Origin: Hybos culiciformis
Taxonomy: Eukaryota; Arthropoda; Insecta; Diptera; Hybotidae
DNA length: 64,000 nt
Direction: 5' to 3'
Assembly: GCA_964007475.1 (NCBI GenBank)
Contig: OZ023274.1
Coordinates: 186,001 to 250,000, forward strand
The notes below the pieces were generated by a model. The model had not been told where the DNA came from, did no database searches, and saw only the letters and a program-made list of their open reading frames with translations. Numbering within the stretch: position 1 is the first letter of the stretch; every line of letters begins with the position of its first letter. This document shows positions 56,553-64,000 of this stretch, one piece after another. The translations under genes were made by a program, and so were the position numbers.

Positions 56553-59500
56553 TTAAAATTTTAAATTAAATCCTGGCCCCATTGCTACTTGTCTTTGCTC
56601 AATAACCGAATTTAAAATAAACCCACTTTTTGCAGCCGCAGCTGCAGCCTTTGCTTTAGCAGCATTAAGACTAGAAACAATTTCATCTCTGCCCAATTGC
56701 TTGAATTGCGATCCTCCGGACGGTGGTTTTGGTGAAGAAGCCAATGCCTTACGCGAACCTAATTCACTTTTCGCTGGCCACGTAGGAAACATTGAGGGAT
56801 CAATAGGAAGCGGGAGTTCTTTAAAATAAGAATGATTTAGTGCTAGATCAGCTGTTAACCGTTGTTTTGGATCGTAGGTCAATAAACCTTGCATTAATTG
56901 TATACCAATTTCTGTTGTTTTAGTTCCAAATCGTTGCCGTAAATTTGAAACAGGATAATCCGTGAAATGAGAACTTTGTAAACTTTGAACTGTAGGCAGA
57001 TCTTTGTATCCTGGCCAAATCCTTTCATTTGGTGTTCCTAATTCCTAAAAAATATAATAGAAATTAAGTAGTTTAGTAAAAATAAAAAGCATTTAATATT
57101 ACATATATTAAAAGAAAAGTAAAAAAAAAAATTATATTCACTCATTTCAGGTTTTTTACCTTAAAAATTCTATTCAATTCATCGATTTCAGATTTTCCTG
57201 GAAATAGTGCACTCATCTGTAAGAACTCTCCAAATATGCAACCGACAGACCAAATGTCAATTGGGGTCGAGTATTCTTTGCATCCAAGTAAAAGTTCTGG
57301 TGCTCGATACCATAATGTCACAACAAGAGAAGTATATTGTTTTAAAGGACTTCCATATTCTCTTGCGAGACCAAAATCACCAACTTTCAGAATTCCTTTG
57401 TGGCTCAACAATAAGTTAGATGTTTTTAAGTCACGATGTAAAATCCAGTTGTCATGAAGGTGTCCAACTGCACGCAATAACTGTTGAGTTAAACACTTGA
57501 CTTCAGCGGGAAAAAATGATTGCTTTTTATTTTTCATTGTTTCCATTAAACTTTTCAAATCATGTTCAACGTAGTCCATAACTATAAATATTTTGTCCAT
57601 ATTTGATCCAACAACAATTTCTCGAACCGTAACTATGTTTGGATGTTGACCTTTAAGTAAAGTGTTAATTTCTCTTAGTGATGTTATTGGAAAGCCCTCT
57701 TTTTCTTTCTCCATTTTCAATCGCTTTAAAGCAACTATTTCATTAGTCCGTTTATCTTTGGCCCGATATACAACTCCATATGTACCTTCTTCTATCCTAT
57801 TCAGGCATTGAAATTCTTCAACTGATCGACAACCTTGAACTCCAGGATAGTAATTCGGTAATTTTTCACCTTTTTCATTACAAGGAGATTTATCATCATC
57901 AATTTTATCAGTTGTTATCACTATGTCCACTGGCTGATCCTTCAGCTTAACATCATTATCGGACTGAGACTCTCTTTTGCGCTCTATCTCTGAGTCGTCA
58001 TCAGAAGTAGAGCTTCGTGACCTCGAAATGGATCGTGATTCTTCAGTTCTTGAGTCGTTTGAATCACTTTCATCATCAGCAGAATCTTCGTGGCTTTGTG
58101 ATTTACTTTCTCTTTCGGAGCCATCGTAAGATTGGCTTCTAGATCGTGATGATTGCAAATTTCTGCGAGTATTCTCAGAAGGACTTTTTGATAAATCTCC
58201 AATTGAAAATGGGCTAACATGTAATTCTTCATCGTACATATCATCTTCAACTTCAGAATGGGTTCTTTTTTTATTCTTTCTTCGCTTCTTTCTACTTTTC
58301 CGATGTCGGCGATTTTCAGATTCACTTTCTCTTGAATCATCTGATCGCTTGTAGTAATCTTTTTCAACATCATCTGATGATAGCGACACCTCCGATTCTT
58401 GTGCAGAATCCTCTCGATTTTCATCTTCATATTCACCTTCTTCCGGTGAGAAATCCTTTTTAATCCTTTTTTTTCTTTCTTTATAATCTTCATTACTATG
58501 ATTTCGTTTCTTCTTTTTAGAACGTTTCTTTTCCTCTATTTCATCTACTTCAATTTCCTCGACATTCGATTGTTCCCCTTCTTCCACATCATCACTTTCG
58601 ACAATAACTTCAGCTTCATCTTTTAATCGTTTTAGCTTTAGCTCTCTACGAGCTTCCAATTCTTCTCGCCTCTGTTCAAGTTCTTCTTTTCTTCGAGCAG
58701 CTTCTCTTTCCGCTTCTAAAAATTTAGCACGTCGTGCTATTAACTCGGGATCCTCTATTTTATTGACAATTTGTTGCATCTTCTTGTGTTCTTTCCTTTT
58801 TTCATATCGGTCAGGTGAATCAATTAACTCAATTACATTATCAACTGAATTTCTTCGTGAATGCTTTCTTTGCTCATTACTTTCTGCAATTATAAAAAAA
58901 AATTTCAATTGCTTTTTCTCATTGAGTAAAAAAAAAATAAAAAAATTTACAATTTGAAGGAAGATTTGGCGTAATAAAAAATTTACCTCGATATTCATAT
59001 ATTTGGTGCTGCTGGCTCGAACCACTTCTTTCTTTAGATTTTTCGTATTCAAGTTGTTGCTTTTGTTGTTGTTCTAATCGTGTCGCAAGTTCTCTTTCTT
59101 TTTCATAATATTTATGCCTTTTACTAAGTAATCGAGATCTTAAATCTTCAAGTGCTTTTTCAGCATCATCCATTGAATGAGCGTTTTCAATATATTTCTT
59201 ATTACCACTACTGCTACTGCTGATTTCTCGATCACGTGCTGGATCCACCAATCTTTGTTGCTGCTGTTGTTGCTGATGATGATAATGTTTATCTACTGCT
59301 ATCCTATCAATACCACCTGGTGGTTGACGTTGTTTATGGCGTTGGTAATCTACATGATATTCTATATTCCTTTGTTGTTGAAACTCTTTACTATTTCTCT
59401 GATAATCTCCTCGTTGGTGGTGGTATTCATTTCTATTTGAAACTCGCTGGAAATGCCTGTGATCACTACTTAAAACTTCCCGTCTACTTCCATCCATGTT

Positions 59501-59690
59501 TCGATGCCTTCGATCATTATTTCGTCTATCATGTTTATATTGATTATCCCCTAATCGTTCCCGATCCTTATGCTTATCTCTGGAATGTTTTTTGTCCTTT
59601 GAAGATTTATGTTTTCGGTTAATATCTCTTTGAATAGCTTGAGGTGGTTTAATGTCCAAAGAATCTGTATCGCCTTCATCATCACCAGGG
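56553..59690 (-). CDS. CDK11: CDK11/PITSLRE cyclin-dependent kinase, 5' exon not found
   Basis: Minus-strand exons 59690-58987, 58883-57160 and 57044-56553, introns 103 and 115 bp, phases consistent, about 973 codons. The N-terminal half is charged and low-complexity (RDKHKDRER, His/Gln runs, [10 protein letters not shown], acidic and Ser-Arg stretches), typical of CDK11. The kinase domain has GTYGVVYRA (P-loop), [14 protein letters not shown] followed by PITSLREI (the cyclin-binding helix that names the family), [20 protein letters not shown] and [12 protein letters not shown]. The C-terminus has [18 protein letters not shown] and ends PGFNLKF. CDK11 pairs with L-type cyclins and acts in transcription and splicing. 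The first exon carrying the ATG lies upstream of 59690 and was not identified. Confidence 0.96.
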
Positions 59691-60146
59691 CTAAAATGAA
59701 ATATAAAAAAAAAGAAAACAAAATAAGTTTATCTGTTTACAAAAAAAAAACCACGCGATGATGATTTATTAAAATCAAAATCTCTCAATAATGTTCAAAC
59801 GTTATAATTCTTGTTGAATTAAAATTTTAAGACTTTTAAATTATAGTACACTGCATAAATCTACTAATTTAGTTGAAATTCAAACTTCAGTTGACTGGAG
59901 AGGCGAGAGAAATTCCACTGCAAAAATAAAAAAAAAAATTTAAGAGAATTATTTTTTTTTTATGAAAATTATAACGATTAAGGATATTAAGTTAAATTGC
60001 AAAAATGACAGGAACATTAGTTTAATTTTTTTCGGAATTAAAGGCGGTAGCAGGAACACAAAATCTAAACAATTATTAATATTTTTACTCATTTTTCATC
60101 ATTACTGAAAAGTCATATTAGTGAGATGAAATTATTTACATTTTAC
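59691..60146. other. Upstream flank of CDK11
   Basis: Should hold intron 1 and possibly the first exon of CDK11, but no start exon could be recognised. Confidence 0.4.
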
Positions 60147-60689
60147 AAGGGAGAGGGCTGGGTTGTGGGTCGGGCTGTGTTGTGGGTTAGCCAATTTTTT
60201 CTGTCCTGCAAAGTAAATTGGCGGATCTAACTGCTATCCAATTTTTCTTTTGACACAAGGTAGTTTTTAAGCGAACACCGAAGTGAATGAACGTATTGCT
60301 TATACAAGCTGCAGAATCCATGTATGAAAATCGATAAAAAAAGTTATTTTAAGATTTTTTTCAAATTGCTATTTTGTTGAGTGATTGAATCGTAAACGGT
60401 GAGATGCATTAACATTTAGTTTAAATCTTATATTTTTCGAATTGGTGTGGTATTGGGATGATATACGAGTCGAAAAATTCTAGGTGATCCACAACACAGC
60501 CACTTTTTTTTCGACATTTTTTCACGTGATCACAAAAATTGTCATAAAATTTTTTGAGTTTTTTGAATCACTATACTTTCTTCGGAACATAACCTTTCAA
60601 ACAATGTATAACACTACATACTTTATTTTGATAATATATGACTTATATTCCAAAAAGAAACCCCGACGCACAACCCAGCCCTCTCCCTT
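60147..60689. mobile_element. TIR element with AAGGGAGAGGGCTGGGTTGTG ends
   Basis: The left end AAGGGAGAGGGCTGGGTTGT and right end ACAACCCAGCCCTCTCCCTT are inverted, extended by GTGGGTCGGG and CCCCGACGCAC. It is flanked by ACATTTTAC on the left and ACATTTTCAC on the right, an imperfect duplication of about 9 bp. A second inner pair is CTGTGTTGTGG and CCACAACACAG. No transposase. The duplication size suggests a MULE-type MITE. Confidence 0.8.
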
Positions 60690-60742
60690 ACATTTTCACA
60701 AGACGTTATCGAATGCTTTTAAATTCATTTAAATTCAGTTTA

Positions 60743-60932
60743 ACCATAGATTAAGAATATACATAGATTCTTAGCTTCATACGACATTATTTTTGGTATT
60801 TTCATGTGAATGTGTTAGTAAAACAAAATAAAATACGTGATAATTATCAATATATGAAAAGAATTTTATTTAGTTTTACTAACACCTTCACATAAAAATA
60901 CTATAAATCTTTCTGTATTCTTAATCTATGGT
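60743..60932. mobile_element. MITE with ACCATAGATTAAGAATA ends
   Basis: Inverted ends ACCATAGATTAAGAATATAC and TGTATTCTTAATCTATGGT, with further inner complementarity (TTAGTAAAAC and GTTTTACTAA), 190 bp. It is flanked by TTTA on the left and TTAA on the right, so the duplication is TTA or TTAA-like and the superfamily stays open. Confidence 0.75.
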
Positions 60933-60940
60933 TTAACCAA

Positions 60941-61523
60941 ATACCTTATAATGTAAAAACTGGTGCTTGCTTATGTGTTGGTTTATAAAATTTCAGTGCA
61001 ATAGGAAAATCAGATGTTTTTCTTTTTTATGTATTACGTGTATTTTTTATGTAGTTTTCCATGGCTGCAAAAATTGTAACAGTAAGTTAGCTTTGAAATT
61101 TAAGTAATTTTCGGAAGTGATTTTGTTTTGTTTTAAAGTTTGTGAAAATAAATAAAAAAAATAAATTGAAAATTTAAAAAATCAATATTATTATTAAAAA
61201 ATTAAACATAAAAATGCCATCTAGATCTTTTTTTTGTTTTTAAACACAAAATTTTAGGAAATTCAAAAAAGTGATGATAATTGATTCCTCAAAACTTTTA
61301 AATAAAACTTTCTGCTTAACAATTAACTTAAATTATAGAAATAATTTCATTATGAAAAAAAAATACATATAAAATTATAAATTTTCCAATTTTTAATAAA
61401 ATTAACTATTTTTCCAACCCCTTACATTTGAATAACAACACACACTACAAAGTGTAGATTTTTCACTGAATCAAAATATTTAGAAAACATAAGCAAGTAC
61501 CAGTATTTACATTATAAGGTATG
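60941..61523. mobile_element. MITE with TACCTTATAATGTAAA ends
   Basis: Left ATACCTTATAATGTAAAAAC then GGTGCTTGCTTATGT, right ACATAAGCAAGTACC then TTTACATTATAAGGTAT, inverted over about 40 bp with few mismatches, likely TA-flanked. No coding capacity. Confidence 0.75.
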
Positions 61524-64000
61524 TATTTCAGTTGGTTTAACTCATTAATTCAAAGAAAAATTTTTTTGTGAAATTTTAATAAAAAAAAATAATTTGATAA
61601 TAAAAACACTTATTGATGATCCCTATTTAAAAACTAATAAAAAAAATGTTAAATCATTAATCGCCCCGTACTCCTTTTTATTTTATTGCTAAATTTCAAT
61701 AATTTAATTTTTTTTTTATAACACTCTAAAGGTCACTTTAGAGTGGGATGAATTTTATTTTTAATTTATAATTTTCGCGGTTTTCGCAGGTTAGTCAGGA
61801 TAGGATATGATGGAGGGATGGTCCATAACCCTTACATAAAAAAAACCTATGAATTGGTTTCGAAACAATGTCGCAATTGATACGGAAAGAAAAAATCTTC
61901 ACGTATCATTTTAACTATGAAGTTAAAATTTTTTTTCCATTTTTTTATTTGTTAACACTTTCACTAATGGTAACCTTTTCATAAAAAAAAAGTATCCAAT
62001 TTGGTTCAGAAACAAAGTAGTAATCGGTGCTTAAAGAAATACATATATGAAAATTTTTTCACGTGTTAATATATTGATTTGTACAAAATATGAGAAATAT
62101 ATGTATATATGCATTTTTTTTGCTGTATTCTTAAAAATATTTTACCTTTATTATTTCCATCCCAAACAATCTTCAAGGCATTACTATTTTATTTTATTTT
62201 GGTAAACTACAAACAGAAAAGAAAATAACGTAAATATTATTTTTATAAATAAATAGTTCTGATTTCTGATGGATTAACATGTGTTACTACTTTGTATTTT
62301 AATGAACTCTTGAAAATCTAAAATATATGAATAAATTATTTCTTTTCTTTCAAAATAGTGGAATTTCAAAGGATTTTTTTTTTTTTTTTTTTTTTTCAAA
62401 TAATATTTATTTGATTTATATTGGAATGCAAAAATTCTTCGAAAAGAAATTAACGAAAATATTCTACTTGGATAAAAAATTTAGCATTTCAATGCAAGCT
62501 ACATAATAATCATAACATCCACAAATACGTAAATTATATTTTATTTTATATATAAAAAATCGAATATATCGAAAAATCGAATAAATCGAATGGTTGCGAT
62601 TCTCCGTTATTGACTCTGTAAAAGAAAAATTTTATTTAAAAATTCTTCAACATTTGAGAAAAAAATTTCCGTTTACATAAAAAAAAACTATCGAAATTTT
62701 GATTATTTTTAGTAATTTTTCCAATAGCTTTTAGAAATTAAAAAAATTTGACCATATTTCCACTTCAATTTAGGAGCATTGGTGCAAAAATTTCTCCAAA
62801 TTCATTAAAGAAAATCGTTTTTTCATGATTTAAAAAAATGAAAAATTGTAAATTTAAACTTTAAGTATGTCATCATTATTTTAACATACATTTTTTGAAT
62901 TAAAAAAAACTTTAAAAAAATGCAAAGGATATAATTTTTTTAACGAATATGAAAACTACAACTTCTAAGTAGCTTAAATTAAATTATTTCAATATTTCTG
63001 AACTTTCTTAATAAAATTCCTATTTTGTCCTTAAAATTCTATTATTTTTACCAATTTTTATTTAAAAGAAAAAAAAAGGGAAAAGAATATCCATTTCGTA
63101 AGTTGTTAAAAAAAACATTTTATTATTTACTTCGAAAATTTTGTCATCATTAAGTTCGAAAAAAAATGTTTATTTATCATTTTTGTAGGAGTTTAGTCTG
63201 AAAATCGTAGAAGTATCTAAATATTTAAATACTGTACATTTATAATTCATGTCTATAACAGCTGTGAACATTAGAAAAACAATGTCACCAACAAAATAAA
63301 ATGAGATATGTATGTTTTATTTTAAACTAAACAAACTATTCTAAGTTTTTTTTTATTGTTGTAATATTTTTTCTTAAGAACGTCAAATAAATCCGAATTT
63401 TTATTTTTTTCCGACACTAAAATTAAGATTCACGTGCCAGTACAACCAAGACATTAATTTTCGAATTTCTCTTTCATGATTGGGTGAACAATCATAGCTT
63501 GTGATGTAAATTTGTTATTTTTGTTTAATATTCAATTTTTTATTAATCTAGTATAATCTAGCATCAATTACTATTGCTAAATAACGTTATATTATATTGA
63601 GTTCCATCTGAATAAAGAATATATAAAGCGTAATAAAATTACAAAACCAAACGTTTTTCATGAAAATACTTAAAAATTAAACGAGAATTTGAAAACGATT
63701 TATCTGAAAAGCACTAATGAAAGCAAACAAGAATAGAATAGAAGTAATAATTAAATATAAAAATATTGTTGTCCAAAATAACAATATTATGTATTATATA
63801 TTTATTTGGACAGCTCCTCGATTGAAAACATGAAATGAAGTTCTCTGTTGTAATTTTTTTTTTAAATATAAATCTGAATAAATGCGTTTTCACTGCATAA
63901 TTTTAAACATTTTCTACCGTTCGATAAAATTTCCAGCACAAACTTTGGCCACATTATTAAATTTATTTTGGAAAAATCTTATTCTATGTTCTATTATCCT
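61524..64000. other. AT-rich sequence to window end
   Basis: No gene or structured repeat recognised apart from homopolymer runs (for example T24 near 62370) and a short hairpin CACTCTAAAGGTCACTTTAGAGTG at 61723-61746. Confidence 0.6.

Noticed and set aside
57207..57457. Plus-strand frames opposite the CDK11 kinase domain
   Set aside because: Shadows of the minus-strand kinase exons.
59177..59622. Plus-strand frames opposite the CDK11 N-terminal exon
   Set aside because: Shadows of the low-complexity charged region on the minus strand.

Overview
The window is a very AT-rich, transposon-packed stretch of an insect nuclear genome. Eukaryotic origin is shown by GT-AG introns, some only 48-64 bp, in conserved genes (CHCHD7, DMAC2, VPS26C, CDK11/PITSLRE), and by Ty3/gypsy, jockey-like, RTE, hAT, pogo and fold-back elements. 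The order cannot be fixed from sequence alone; the very short introns are fly-like. A 200-N gap marks a scaffold join at 19941-20140.

Layout. 1-2.7 kb: decayed pogo/Tigger-like transposase with a C-terminal zinc-finger domain. 4.4-6.5 kb: dead 5'-truncated jockey/CR1-like LINE (minus). 8.2-9.1 kb and 11.8-12.2 kb: fold-back elements. 12.4-19.5 kb: one minus-strand LINE broken by three later insertions: a MULE-related fold-back, a TIR element with two inverted tRNA-like modules, and a TIR element with a 5S-rRNA-like module. 20.8-22.8 kb: a C2H2 zinc-finger gene whose 5' exon is missing. 22.8-40 kb: no host gene; hAT MITEs, Helitron-like repeat blocks, nested fold-backs, a 7-bp minisatellite and an RTE 5' fragment. 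40.1-46.3 kb: a 6.24-kb Ty3/gypsy element with LTRs identical by eye, hence young. 47.7-59.7 kb: the host gene cluster, CHCHD7 (+), DMAC2 (-), VPS26C (+), CDK11 (-). 60.1-61.5 kb: three short TIR elements, then AT-rich sequence to the end.

Host genes. CHCHD7 and DMAC2 are both mitochondrial respiratory-chain assembly factors and lie tail to tail. DMAC2 and VPS26C diverge from a region full of MITEs. VPS26C (Commander/retriever endosomal recycling) and CDK11 (nuclear kinase for transcription and splicing) converge. I see no operon-like functional link.

The strongest unusual signal is the repeat biology. Several fold-back families have arms built of short tandem motifs; three copies or families show clean 9-bp target duplications, and another carries a MULE transposase fragment, pointing to a MULE-type radiation. 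Separately, Pol III-type internal promoter modules (tRNA-like A/B boxes and a 5S-like control region) sit inside terminal-inverted-repeat DNA elements. The same tRNA-like module occurs in two elements that have different target-site duplications.
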